The notes under the pieces are model-generated. The model ran no database searches. It had not been told where the DNA came from and saw only the letters and a program-made list of their open reading frames with translations. Below are positions 1 through 10,941 of a stretch of 64,000 bases of DNA, piece by piece (the first letter of the stretch is position 1; every line of letters starts with the position of its first letter). The position numbers and the translations under genes are program-made. The DNA comes from Pigmentiphaga aceris (GTDB taxonomy: Bacteria; Pseudomonadota; Gammaproteobacteria; Burkholderiales; Burkholderiaceae_B): positions 5,890,001 to 5,954,000 of the forward strand of contig NZ_CP043046.1 in assembly GCF_008119665.1 (NCBI RefSeq). The letters run 5' to 3'.

Positions 1-514
1 CGGTACGGCTGCGCACGGCCAGATAAAGCAGGATGGCGGATTCCAGCACCACGTAAAAAGCGTGGATCAGAATCATGTGCCACCCGGCGTGATGCTGCTC
101 CATCACAAAAACCGGCAGGCCCTTGTGCTGCAACACATGGAAAATCGCGTGATGCGCGATGATGACCACCGCACCCACCAGAATGGGCAGCCAGTCGCGA
201 TAGAAAGTCAGCGCCGCCAGCAGTACAAAAATGCCGAAGTGAAACTCGATGACGCCTTTTGTCTGGTTGATATGCAATGCCGCCAGCACCATGAAGGCGA
301 CCGCGATGCAGCAACGCAGCAGGCGGGTTCCGCTGGCCACGCGATACAACAATGTCAGCAGCACAGAGGCACCGCCCCCCACCACCACCGCCTGGATGAA
401 GGTGTCATACCAGAGCGCCAAGCCCAAGGCGTAGAAAAACATCAGCCAGACCAGGCTGATCATGATGCGATCAGCTTTGCGGTAATACTCAATGAACATC
501 GGTGCAGCGGCCAT
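1..514 (-). CDS. Methyl-accepting chemotaxis protein, N-terminal part (cut by window edge)
   Basis: Reading leftwards from an ATG at 514, about 171 codons stay open to the window edge. GGAG lies about 9 bases upstream of the ATG. The protein starts MAAAPMFIEYYRKADR and has a series of hydrophobic helices with a His/Asn/Gln-containing loop (HINQTKGVIEFHFGIF), then YRDWLPI and a repeated HH motif. This is the multi-helix membrane sensor found at the N-terminus of a class of bacterial chemotaxis receptors and, less often, of GGDEF proteins. The signalling half lies outside the window, so receptor versus diguanylate cyclase cannot be decided here; receptor is the more common architecture. The plus-strand open frame over it is a shadow. 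Confidence 0.75.
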   Translation of the reverse strand, partial: MAAAPMFIEYYRKADRIMISLVWLMFFYALGLALWYDTFIQAVVVGGGASVLLTLLYRVASGTRLLRCCIAVAFMVLAALHINQTKGVIEFHFGIFVLLAALTFYRDWLPILVGAVVIIAHHAIFHVLQHKGLPVFVMEQHHAGWHMILIHAFYVVLESAILLYLAVRSRT

Positions 515-834
515 TCACGCTTACTCCAGCAATTAAGTCGACACAACGCGCAATGACGCCTGGGCGGCAATTGGCCTTGAGCAAGAGCAGTACACGCATA
601 AGCGGCATGGAACGGCATGGGCATGCCAGGCGCAGGGACTGTCATTCATTCTGCCCCACATCACATGGATTTTGCATAGAAACCATGGGGGTAATTCTGA
701 CGATTTCTGTCAAATCAGTTTCGGGTAAAGGCTGCATCCTGGACAGCATCTGCCCGGACAGAAATTGCTTCGATCATCACCACCAGACGGGTGGCTTGGT
801 TCCCGGCAGACGTGTATGCCGGTAAAGTCGCAGC
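515..834. other. Intergenic region between divergent receptor and ABC permease genes
   Basis: These 320 bases separate a leftward gene from a rightward gene and must hold both promoters. I see no convincing coding sequence: the open frames here have poor codon composition. There is no strong hairpin with a T-run and no RNA gene that I recognise. The aap-type binding-protein and first-permease genes that normally precede aapM are not here. Confidence 0.6.
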
Positions 835-1941
835 ATGCACGCGCCCCACGCCTCTCCCCCGCTTGAATCGTCCCGACCGCCGCCACCGGCAAGCGCTTCG
901 TACTGGCGCACCTTATGGCGGCATCTGTTCGGCACACCCATGAATGCGGTGCTGACGATTCTGGTGGGATGGCTGCTGGTCATGGCCGTACCCGCCATCG
1001 TCGAATGGGCGTTCCTGAGCGCAAGCTTCACCGCGCCCGACGCAGCGGCCTGCCGGGCTGCAGGCGGTGCGTGCTGGGCATTCATTGCCGAGAAACATCG
1101 GCTGATCCTGTTTGGCCTGTACCCCTATGACGAACAATGGCGACCGCTGATTGCCGCAGCCATTCTGATCGCGCTGGTGGTGGCAACGTGCCGGCCGCAG
1201 TGGTGGCAGCCGAAGTTGGCCTGGGCCTGGATCGCGGGCATGGTGGTGTCAGCCGTGCTGATGTGGGGCGGTGTCCTGGGCCTGAGTTTTGTCGAGAACA
1301 GCCGCTGGGGCGGCCTGCCGCTGACCTTGATGCTGGCCACTTTCGGCGTGGGCCTGGCGTTTCCGCTGGGCGTGTTGCTGGCACTGGGCCGACGCTCGCG
1401 CCTGCCGGCGATCAAGGCCATGTCGGTTGCCTATATAGAGTTGATTCGCGGCGTGCCGCTGATCAGCCTGCTGTTCATGTCATCGGTCATGCTGCCGTTG
1501 TTCCTGCCCACCGGCATGAATATCGACAAGCTGCTGCGTGCGCAGCTGGCCATCGTGCTGTTTGCGGCGGCCTACATCGCGGAAGTGGTGCGCGGCGGTT
1601 TGCAGGCGATCCCCAAAGGACAGTTCGAAGGGGCCGCCTCGATCGGCTTGAGCTACTGGCAGGAAATGCGGCTGGTGGTGCTGCCGCAGGCACTGCGCAT
1701 CGTGATTCCGCCGCTGGTAAGCCTGTTCATCTCCGTATTCAAGGACACCTCGCTGGTGGTGGTGATCGGCATCTTCGACCTGACACAATCGACCAAGGCA
1801 GCGCTGGCCGATGCCGCCTGGCGCGGTTTCGCGGTTGAAGCCTACGTGTTCGTGTCTTTGATTTATTTTGTATTTTGTTATGCGATTTCGCGATATAGCC
1901 GGGGGCTGGAAGCCCGGCTTGCCAGCGAGCGGGCGCGATGA
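835..1941 (+). CDS. Amino-acid ABC transporter permease, AapM-like
   Basis: A 368-residue inner-membrane permease of the HisM/AapM family for polar amino acid import. The length, the large N-terminal extension with an extra periplasmic segment, and the C-terminal transport domain match AapM/BztC rather than short HisM proteins. The EAA coupling loop that contacts the ATPase is visible as EGAASIGLSYWQEMRLVVLPQ followed by IPPL. The ATPase gene follows about 100 bases downstream on the same strand. In classical aap operons the order is binding protein, AapQ, AapM, AapP; the first two are absent here, so the partner permease and binding protein must be encoded elsewhere or the permease works as a homodimer. 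Assignment to the family is firm, substrate is inferred. Confidence 0.88.
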   Translation: MHAPHASPPLESSRPPPPASASYWRTLWRHLFGTPMNAVLTILVGWLLVMAVPAIVEWAFLSASFTAPDAAACRAAGGACWAFIAEKHRLILFGLYPYDEQWRPLIAAAILIALVVATCRPQWWQPKLAWAWIAGMVVSAVLMWGGVLGLSFVENSRWGGLPLTLMLATFGVGLAFPLGVLLALGRRSRLPAIKAMSVAYIELIRGVPLISLLFMSSVMLPLFLPTGMNIDKLLRAQLAIVLFAAAYIAEVVRGGLQAIPKGQFEGAASIGLSYWQEMRLVVLPQALRIVIPPLVSLFISVFKDTSLVVVIGIFDLTQSTKAALADAAWRGFAVEAYVFVSLIYFVFCYAISRYSRGLEARLASERAR

Positions 1942-2044
1942 TCGCGGGTGTCGGTGACTGGGTCGTGCCGGGGTGCGCAGCACGCCTTTCGCGGGCAGCG
2001 CAGTCGTGCGGCGGCAAGTGTGGGGACATTTCTTGGAAACTTCG

Positions 2045-2818
2045 ATGAGCAACAGTTCTTCCGCCTCGCTTGCGGTCACCGGCCAGCCCATCGTCGAGAT
2101 GGAAAAAGTCAGCAAGTGGTATGGCGACTTCCAGGTGCTGCGTGACATCGACCTGCAGGTCGCACGCGGCGAACGCATCGTCATCTGTGGGCCGTCAGGC
2201 TCGGGAAAATCCACGCTGATCCGCTGCCTGAACCGGCTGGAAACCCATCAACAGGGCCGCATTGCCATCGACGGCATGGAACTGACCGACGACCTGCGCC
2301 AGGTGGATCGGGTACGGCGCGACGTGGGCATGGTGTTCCAGCACTTCAACCTGTTCCCGCACCTGACCGTGCTGGAGAACCTGACGCTGGGGCCGATCTG
2401 GGTCTTGAAGCAGCCGCGTGCCGAAGCGGAAGCTACGGCAATGAAATACCTGACGCGGGTGCGCATTCCAGAACAGGCACACAAATTCCCGGGGCAGTTG
2501 TCAGGCGGGCAGCAGCAACGCGTGGCAATTGCCCGGTCGCTGTGCATGGCCCCCAAGGTCATGTTGTTCGACGAACCGACTTCCGCGCTGGACCCGGAAA
2601 TGGTCAAGGAAGTGCTGGATGTGATGGTGGGCCTGGCCGAAGAAGGCGGCATGACCATGCTGTGCGTGACACACGAGATGGCGTTTGCGCGTCAGGTGGC
2701 AGACCGGGTGATTTTCATGGACGCCGGGCAGATCGTGGAGCAGAACGACCCGGAAAGCTTCTTTGCATCGCCGCAGCATCCACGCACGCAGCAATTTCTG
2801 GCGCAGATTCTGCATTGA
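2045..2818 (+). CDS. Amino-acid ABC transporter ATP-binding protein, GlnQ/AapP-like
   Basis: A 257-residue ABC ATPase that powers the preceding permease. Walker A is GPSGSGKST, the Q-loop follows in [20 protein letters not shown], the signature is [13 protein letters not shown], Walker B is [14 protein letters not shown], and the switch His is in CVTHEM. These are the hallmarks of the polar amino acid (PAAT) subfamily. The ATG at 2045 ([11 protein letters not shown]) is chosen because it gives the usual family length and follows a GGAAAC stretch; an open frame also extends upstream to a GTG at 1973, but that extension is unlike the family. A strong terminator follows 170 bases downstream. Confidence 0.92.
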   Translation: MSNSSSASLAVTGQPIVEMEKVSKWYGDFQVLRDIDLQVARGERIVICGPSGSGKSTLIRCLNRLETHQQGRIAIDGMELTDDLRQVDRVRRDVGMVFQHFNLFPHLTVLENLTLGPIWVLKQPRAEAEATAMKYLTRVRIPEQAHKFPGQLSGGQQQRVAIARSLCMAPKVMLFDEPTSALDPEMVKEVLDVMVGLAEEGGMTMLCVTHEMAFARQVADRVIFMDAGQIVEQNDPESFFASPQHPRTQQFLAQILH

Positions 2819-2990
2819 GGGTTTAGCGGGTTCTCGCTGGTTTCATGGGTGCAGGCTATGGCTGGATGCTGTGATTGGCTTGTTGGGACACGGTGCGTGT
2901 GAAGTCAGGGTTTGTAGAGAAATCGCCTGCGGGCTATCGCACTAAAAATCACGAAAAATCGTGCGGAATCGCGAAAAAGCTTATGCAAAC

Positions 2991-3030
2991 AAAAGGCCAG
3001 CGTTCTTTCGAACACTGGCCTTTTGTTTTC
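2991..3030. terminator. Bidirectional rho-independent terminator between aapP-like gene and ftsY
   Basis: A perfect 10-bp stem, AAAAGGCCAG at 2991-3000 and CTGGCCTTTT at 3015-3024, closes a 14-base loop and is followed by GTTTTC on the plus strand. Read leftwards the stem is followed by GTTTG. It sits between two convergent genes and suits both. Confidence 0.85.
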
Positions 3031-3108
3031 TTCATGCCTGTTGAAGGCATCCTTGTTGACGGTTTCCCTATCGACTGACTAGAACAGCAGTCAGGCCGTC
3101 AGCAGACG

Positions 3109-5463
<2,355 letters not shown>

Positions 5464-5532
5464 GAAAGCCTGCTGAGGACTCGTGCGGGGGACGCGCGAC
5501 GTAGAATCCCGGATTCTACCGGTGAGTGATAA

Positions 5533-6132
5533 ATGCCCCGAGCCCCACGTAAGCAAGCCCCCCGTATTGGCCCTCAAAGCGTCCGCATCATTGGCGGCCA
5601 ATTCCGCCGCACGCCCATTACGGTGGTCGATGCCCCGGGGCTGCGCCCGACACCCGATCGCGTGCGCGAAACGGTCTTCAACTGGCTGTCACACCTGTGG
5701 GACACGAATTTCGACGACAAATCGGTGCTCGACCCCTTCGCCGGCAGCGGTGCCATGGGCTTCGAAGCAGCGTCGCGCGGTGCGTCACGCATCGTGATGG
5801 TCGAAACCGAGCGCCGCGCCATCTTTGCGATGACTACGCTGCGCGACAAGCTGGACGCGACCAACATCGAACTCATCCATGGCGACGGGCTGGCTGCCAT
5901 GCGTCGCCTGACGGGTGCCAAGTTTGACGTGATCTTCCTGGATCCGCCCTTCGGTGAAGGCAAACTCGACAAGGTATGGCCGTTGCTCCCCGGCGTATTG
6001 GCACAGGACGGCTTGGTCTACGTCGAGTCCGAAGCTGCCGTCAATGTGCCGGAAGGCTTTGCGCTGGTTCGCCAGGACACGGCCGGTGCCGTACATTTTG
6101 CCCTGCTGGAACGTATCCCTGCCGCCACATAA
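5533..6132 (+). CDS. rsmD: 16S rRNA (guanine(966)-N(2))-methyltransferase RsmD
   Basis: A 199-residue SAM-dependent methyltransferase that modifies G966 in the small-subunit rRNA. The N-terminus carries the family signature VRIIGGQFRRTPITV and the TPDRVRETVFNWL segment; motif I is VLDPFAGSGAMGFEA, and the catalytic motif IV is LDPPF (IFLDPPFGEGKLDKV). Length is typical. It is divergent from ftsY with only about 70 bases between, and is followed on the same strand by coaD, the order seen in many proteobacteria. No sign of damage. Confidence 0.95.
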   Translation: MPRAPRKQAPRIGPQSVRIIGGQFRRTPITVVDAPGLRPTPDRVRETVFNWLSHLWDTNFDDKSVLDPFAGSGAMGFEAASRGASRIVMVETERRAIFAMTTLRDKLDATNIELIHGDGLAAMRRLTGAKFDVIFLDPPFGEGKLDKVWPLLPGVLAQDGLVYVESEAAVNVPEGFALVRQDTAGAVHFALLERIPAAT

Positions 6133-6226
6133 ACAGGCGGCTGGGCGCTACCCGGGGAAACTCCGGGGCCATGCACTGGCAGGGGCGGTTATGCTGCGCT
6201 GCAAAAATAGTAAATAATTCCAGTAA

Positions 6227-6826
<600 letters not shown>

Positions 6827-6873
6827 GCGCTCCGAGTGGCCGCGTGCAGCACGCACGCCGGCCACCTGCCTGA

Positions 6874-7152
<279 letters not shown>

Positions 7153-7264
7153 CACGCGCGCTCGCGCCCGCCATTGAGCGGCAGAGCAGCGCCACCATAC
7201 GGCACAACAGGGGTGACGCAGCCGGCTAAAGTGGTACCTTCCACCGCCTCAGGAGAGGCACACC

Positions 7265-8989
7265 ATGCTGCAGCAAACCAAGTCCCCCGTATCCGAGCAG
7301 GCTTTGCTCGACAGTCTGCGCGCCATCGTAGGCGTGCAAGCCGTGGCCACCGGCCGACGGAAAACCCAGCGATACGTGAAGGGGTTCCGTGAAGGCGGCG
7401 GAGACGCGCAGGCCGTGGTGTTTCCCAGCACGCTGCTGCAACTGTGGCAGGTGCTGCAAGCCTGCGTGGCGGCTGACCGGGTGGTCATCATGCAAGCGGC
7501 CAACACCGGGCTGACGGGCGGGTCCACCCCCACTGCTGAGGGCTACGATCGCGCAGCAGTCGTGATCAACACGCTGCGCATGAACACCATCCGCCTGCTC
7601 GATGGCGGCAAGCAGATCGTGAGCTTCCCGGGCGGCACGCTGTATCAGCTGGAACGCCTGCTGAAACCCCTGGGCCGTGAACCGCATTCGGTGATCGGGT
7701 CATCGTGCATCGGCGCGTCCATTGTCGGCGGCGTGTGCAACAACTCGGGCGGCTCGCTGGTGCATCGCGGGCCTGCCTACACGGAACTGGCGCTGTATGC
7801 GCAGATCGACGCGGCGGGCAATCTCAAGCTGGTGAACCACCTGGGCATCGACCTGGGCACCACCCCCGAAGAGATTCTGACGAATCTGGAAAACGGCACC
7901 TATACCGATGCCGATGTGCGCCACGACGAACGCCGCGCCTCGGGGGCCGACTACACTGACCGCATGCGCGACGTCGATGCCGACACCCCCGCCCGCTACA
8001 ACGCCGATCCCAGCAAGCTGTACGAGGCCTCGGGCTGCGCGGGCAAACTGGCGGTCTTCGCCGTGCGCCTGGACACCTTCGGTGCAGAAACCAAGACCCA
8101 GGTTTATTACATCGGCACCAACGACACCGCCGTGCTGACCGAACTGCGTCGCCGTCTGCTGGGCAGCGGCGGCCACCTACCGATTGCGGGTGAATACATG
8201 CACCGCGACATCTACGACGTGTCGGCGGTCTACGGCAAAGACACCTTCTGGCTGATCAAGAAATACGGCACTCAGGTGATGCCAGGCTTCTTTGCGCTCA
8301 AAAGCCGGGTCGATGCCACCCTGGCCAACTGGTCGTGGGCACCGCGAAACCTGAGCGATCGCATCGCCCAGTTTTTCTCCAAGCTGCTGCCCAAACAACT
8401 GCCCGATCGCCTGAATGAATACCGCGACCGCTATGAGCATCACCTGATGCTGAAGATGGCCGGCCCCGGCATCTCTGAGGCTGAAGCCCTGCTGACGGAA
8501 ATGTTTGCTGATTCGACGCAAGGTGGCTGGTTCACCTGCACCCCGGAAGAAGGTTCAAAAGCCTTCCTGCACCGCTTTGCGGCCGCAGGCGCGGCTATCC
8601 GTTATCAGGCCGTGCACTCGGACGAAGTGGAAGACATCCTGGCGCTGGACATCGCCTTGAAGCGCAGCGAGCGCCAGTGGTTCGAAACCTTGCCGCCGGA
8701 AGTCGAATCGCAATTGGTGTCCAAGCTGTATTACGGCCACTTCCTGTGCCACGTGTTCCACCAGGACTACATCGTCAAGAAGGGTGCGGACGCCAAGGCG
8801 CTGAAGGTGAAGATGCTGGAAATCCTGGACAGCAAGGGTGCGGAATACCCGGCCGAGCACAACGTGGGGCACCTGTATTACGCCAAGCCCGCGCTGGCGG
8901 CGTTCTATCGGGAAGTCGATCCGACGAATACGCTGAACCCGGGGCTGGGGAAGCTGCCGCGCGGGAAGTTCTACGCGGAAGAGGTTTGA
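7265..8989 (+). CDS. dld: Quinone-dependent D-lactate dehydrogenase
   Basis: A 574-residue peripheral membrane flavoprotein oxidising D-lactate to pyruvate and passing electrons to quinone. The N-terminal PCMH-type FAD domain includes MQAANTGLTGGSTP, FPGGTLYQLE and GSSCIGASIVGGVCNNSGGSLV. The C-terminal half matches the Lact-deh-memb domain of E. coli Dld (EGSKAFLHRFAAAGAAIRYQ, CHVFHQDYIVKKG, and the end motif YREVDPTNTLNPGLGKLP). Length equals E. coli Dld. An AGGAGAGGCACACC stretch gives a good ribosome site before the ATG. Single-gene unit as far as can be seen. Confidence 0.93.
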   Translation: MLQQTKSPVSEQALLDSLRAIVGVQAVATGRRKTQRYVKGFREGGGDAQAVVFPSTLLQLWQVLQACVAADRVVIMQAANTGLTGGSTPTAEGYDRAAVVINTLRMNTIRLLDGGKQIVSFPGGTLYQLERLLKPLGREPHSVIGSSCIGASIVGGVCNNSGGSLVHRGPAYTELALYAQIDAAGNLKLVNHLGIDLGTTPEEILTNLENGTYTDADVRHDERRASGADYTDRMRDVDADTPARYNADPSKLYEASGCAGKLAVFAVRLDTFGAETKTQVYYIGTNDTAVLTELRRRLLGSGGHLPIAGEYMHRDIYDVSAVYGKDTFWLIKKYGTQVMPGFFALKSRVDATLANWSWAPRNLSDRIAQFFSKLLPKQLPDRLNEYRDRYEHHLMLKMAGPGISEAEALLTEMFADSTQGGWFTCTPEEGSKAFLHRFAAAGAAIRYQAVHSDEVEDILALDIALKRSERQWFETLPPEVESQLVSKLYYGHFLCHVFHQDYIVKKGADAKALKVKMLEILDSKGAEYPAEHNVGHLYYAKPALAAFYREVDPTNTLNPGLGKLPRGKFYAEEV

Positions 8990-9064
8990 GTTTGGCCCAG
9001 CACGGCCATCATGCGTCGCCCACCACACATGCTTTACCCCACACCGCCTCATGAAGATTTACAA

Positions 9065-9083
9065 GTACGGCTAATAACCGTAC
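9065..9083. promoter_or_regulatory. Candidate operator of the DUF1778/GNAT pair
   Basis: Perfect 6-bp inverted repeat GTACGG-CTAATAA-CCGTAC, ending 27 bases before the antitoxin ATG and just upstream of its GCAGGAGAT ribosome site. TTTACA at 9058-9063 could be the -35 element. Ribbon-helix-helix antitoxins of this type bind such dyads to repress their own operon; the binding is inferred. Confidence 0.55.
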
Positions 9084-9110
9084 CCTGATAACTCACTGCA
9101 GGAGATCGGC

Positions 9111-9395
9111 ATGGGCACACTCGCCATCAAAGACGCACGACTGGAACTCAAGACCACCAAGGAAACCAAGGAGTTGCTGACCAAGGCCGCACTCTTGGAC
9201 GGTATGGACTTGTCCTCCTTTATGCTTGCCTCTGCGATGAAGCAGGCACGCGCCACGTTGCAGAATCACAGCATCATCACGCTCTCCGCTGAAGGACAGG
9301 CGCGGCTCGTTGAATTGCTTCACGCCCAACCCGAGCCGACCGAGGCAATGAAAGCACTGCGCAAGCTACCCCGCCTGAAAACGCGCGCCGAATGA
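9111..9395 (+). CDS. DUF1778 ribbon-helix-helix antitoxin, TacA-like
   Basis: A 94-residue protein with the DUF1778 pattern: an N-terminal beta strand (KDARLELKTTKETKELLTKAALLDGMDLSSFMLASAMKQA) forming the DNA-binding ribbon-helix-helix, then a C-terminal toxin-wrapping tail (ITLSAEGQARLVELL). It is expected to neutralise the acetyltransferase encoded next and to repress the promoter. The toxin start codon overlaps its stop by 4 bases (9392-9395), the usual translational coupling. GGAG lies 7 bases before the ATG. Confidence 0.88.
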   Translation: MGTLAIKDARLELKTTKETKELLTKAALLDGMDLSSFMLASAMKQARATLQNHSIITLSAEGQARLVELLHAQPEPTEAMKALRKLPRLKTRAE

Positions 9396-9910
9396 GCTTT
9401 GAAATTGCTCGCTTCGACCCAAGCGCAAGCTATACAGGCTTCAGACAGTTTGATTGCGGCCACCGGCAGATCAACAAATTTGTCCAGGACTCGCTTAAGA
9501 AACAGGTGAAGCAGGGCTTGAGCGTTGCTTATGCCGTGCTGGAGGCCGACGCCCTCCAGGGAGCGCCGGATCGCTTTGCGGGTTTCTACACGATTTCGAA
9601 TCACTTGATCGCGGCAACGGCGATCAGCGCACTCCAATTGGGCTCTTTGCCCAAAACCATTCCTTGCGTCCGACTTACCATGCTCGGCATCAATCTCGGT
9701 GATGCCAAAAAAGGGCTAGGCACACAATTGATTGCCCATGCTTTGGACGTCACCAAGGCAAATGCCGCAAACATTGGCTGCTTCGGGATGTATCTAGATG
9801 CCGATGCCGGCGCGATTCCGTTTTATCAAAAGCTGGGTTTTCATCTGCTGAACGGTGATTGCAGCCCTGCACCATCGCCAATGTTCATCACCTTGTCCGC
9901 AACCCTGTGA
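9392..9910 (+). CDS. GNAT-family acetyltransferase toxin, TacT-like
   Basis: A 172-residue GNAT protein. Family toxins acetylate the amino group of aminoacyl-tRNAs and stop translation. It has the toxin-type N-terminus (FDCGHRQINKFVQDSLKKQ), a central strand leading to the acetyl-CoA loop in KKGLGTQLIAHAL, and the C-terminal FYQKLGFHLL segment with the conserved Tyr. The acetyl-CoA loop is KKGLGTQ, slightly divergent from the commoner Q/R-G-x-G/A form. Overlap with the preceding antitoxin and the following bidirectional terminator make a self-contained two-gene unit inserted between dld and a MOSC gene. Confidence 0.88.
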   Translation: MSFEIARFDPSASYTGFRQFDCGHRQINKFVQDSLKKQVKQGLSVAYAVLEADALQGAPDRFAGFYTISNHLIAATAISALQLGSLPKTIPCVRLTMLGINLGDAKKGLGTQLIAHALDVTKANAANIGCFGMYLDADAGAIPFYQKLGFHLLNGDCSPAPSPMFITLSATL

Positions 9911-9952
9911 GCCTCACAGCAGGTAGCACACGCAGTGACCCTAAAAAACATA

Positions 9953-9975
9953 CGCCATTGATTGGCGCTTTTTTT
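9953..9975. terminator. Bidirectional terminator after the toxin gene
   Basis: Stem CGCCA/TGGCG with a 5-base loop, followed by CTTTTTTT on the plus strand. Read leftwards it is followed by TATGTTTTTT. It sits between the convergent toxin and MOSC genes and can serve both. Confidence 0.8.
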
Positions 9976-10008
9976 GGCTCACACCCACATTGGATTGCGA
10001 CATCCGCG

Positions 10009-10881
10009 TCAGAAATTCAACGCCGCTTCCACGCTGTCACCCACCTTCAACACCGCACCGGCAGGCGCGCTGACCACTGCATTCACGCCGTAGGTGATGC
10101 CGATGTCATGCGAGCGGAAACCAGACAGCGTGCCCATCGGCTCCACCCCGACATCACCCGTGTGTTGATCGGTATTCGGCACTTCACAACGCGTGCACGG
10201 CTTCACCAGCGCCAGTGACACGTCGCCGATGGTGAGGCGCACCACGTAATCTTCATCAAAGGCATCCAAACCGTTCAACACGATGTTCGGGCGGAAGCGG
10301 TCATGGGCAATCGGGGCGTGGCCGCCGTCGCGCAGGCGGCCGTTCAGGTCTTCCAGCGATTGCTGGTTCGCAACCAGGATCGGGAAGCCATCGGCGAATG
10401 CGTAGACGTTCTCACGCGCAATACCTTCTGCTTCTTCGGGATGCGCCTCAAGCCAGGCGTCCACCCGCGCCACGTCTGCAATGCGACGCGCATCGGGGTG
10501 AATCTTCACCAGTCGGCAAGGCTCGCCCAGGAAGGTACTGAACCAATGCGCGGCCAGGTCGCCCTCGTCCACCGCATCGACTTCATCGCGCCAGACCTTC
10601 ACGCGCACTTTCACGCTGTCGTCGTCTTCGATCACGTCACGCAGGATGTCCAGGCGCAGCATGCCGGGGGCGCGGATCACCAGTTCCGAGAACTTCAGTT
10701 CGGTACGCACCAGCGCCATTTTCGGGTGGCTGCGCTGCGTCAGGAACTTGCCGTCGGCGTCGACCACCATCCAGTTGCGGTCGTAGCGCAGGCCACCTTC
10801 GCCCAGCTCGGATTCACGCAGCGACACACCGCCGCAAGACTTGATGGGATAGACGAACAAGCCGGAAATGGTGATGGACAT
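10009..10881 (-). CDS. MOSC-domain protein, YcbX-like
   Basis: A 290-residue protein with the MOSC N-terminal beta-barrel domain (ISGLFVYPIKSCGGVSL, GLRYDRNWMVVDADGKFLTQR) and a C-terminal MOSC domain with FRPNIVLNG and KPCTRC. Cys229 in this last motif is in the place of the conserved molybdenum-cofactor-binding Cys of the family; Cys232 is close by. YcbX-like proteins reduce N-hydroxylated base analogues with electrons from a flavin reductase; no ferredoxin domain is fused here. Transcribed alone; upstream is a 60-base gap to the AsmA-family gene on the same strand, so co-transcription is possible. Confidence 0.88.
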   Translation of the reverse strand: MSITISGLFVYPIKSCGGVSLRESELGEGGLRYDRNWMVVDADGKFLTQRSHPKMALVRTELKFSELVIRAPGMLRLDILRDVIEDDDSVKVRVKVWRDEVDAVDEGDLAAHWFSTFLGEPCRLVKIHPDARRIADVARVDAWLEAHPEEAEGIARENVYAFADGFPILVANQQSLEDLNGRLRDGGHAPIAHDRFRPNIVLNGLDAFDEDYVVRLTIGDVSLALVKPCTRCEVPNTDQHTGDVGVEPMGTLSGFRSHDIGITYGVNAVVSAPAGAVLKVGDSVEAALNF

Positions 10882-10941
10882 GTAGCAGTACCTATCGCGC
10901 GCGGGCGGGTGGCATGGATAAAAAGGGGGCGTAAATGCTGC

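Noticed and set aside
62-556. 164-codon plus-strand open frame at the window start
   Set aside because: The minus strand encodes a convincing chemotaxis-receptor membrane domain in the same interval; the plus frame is Gln/His-rich without homology.
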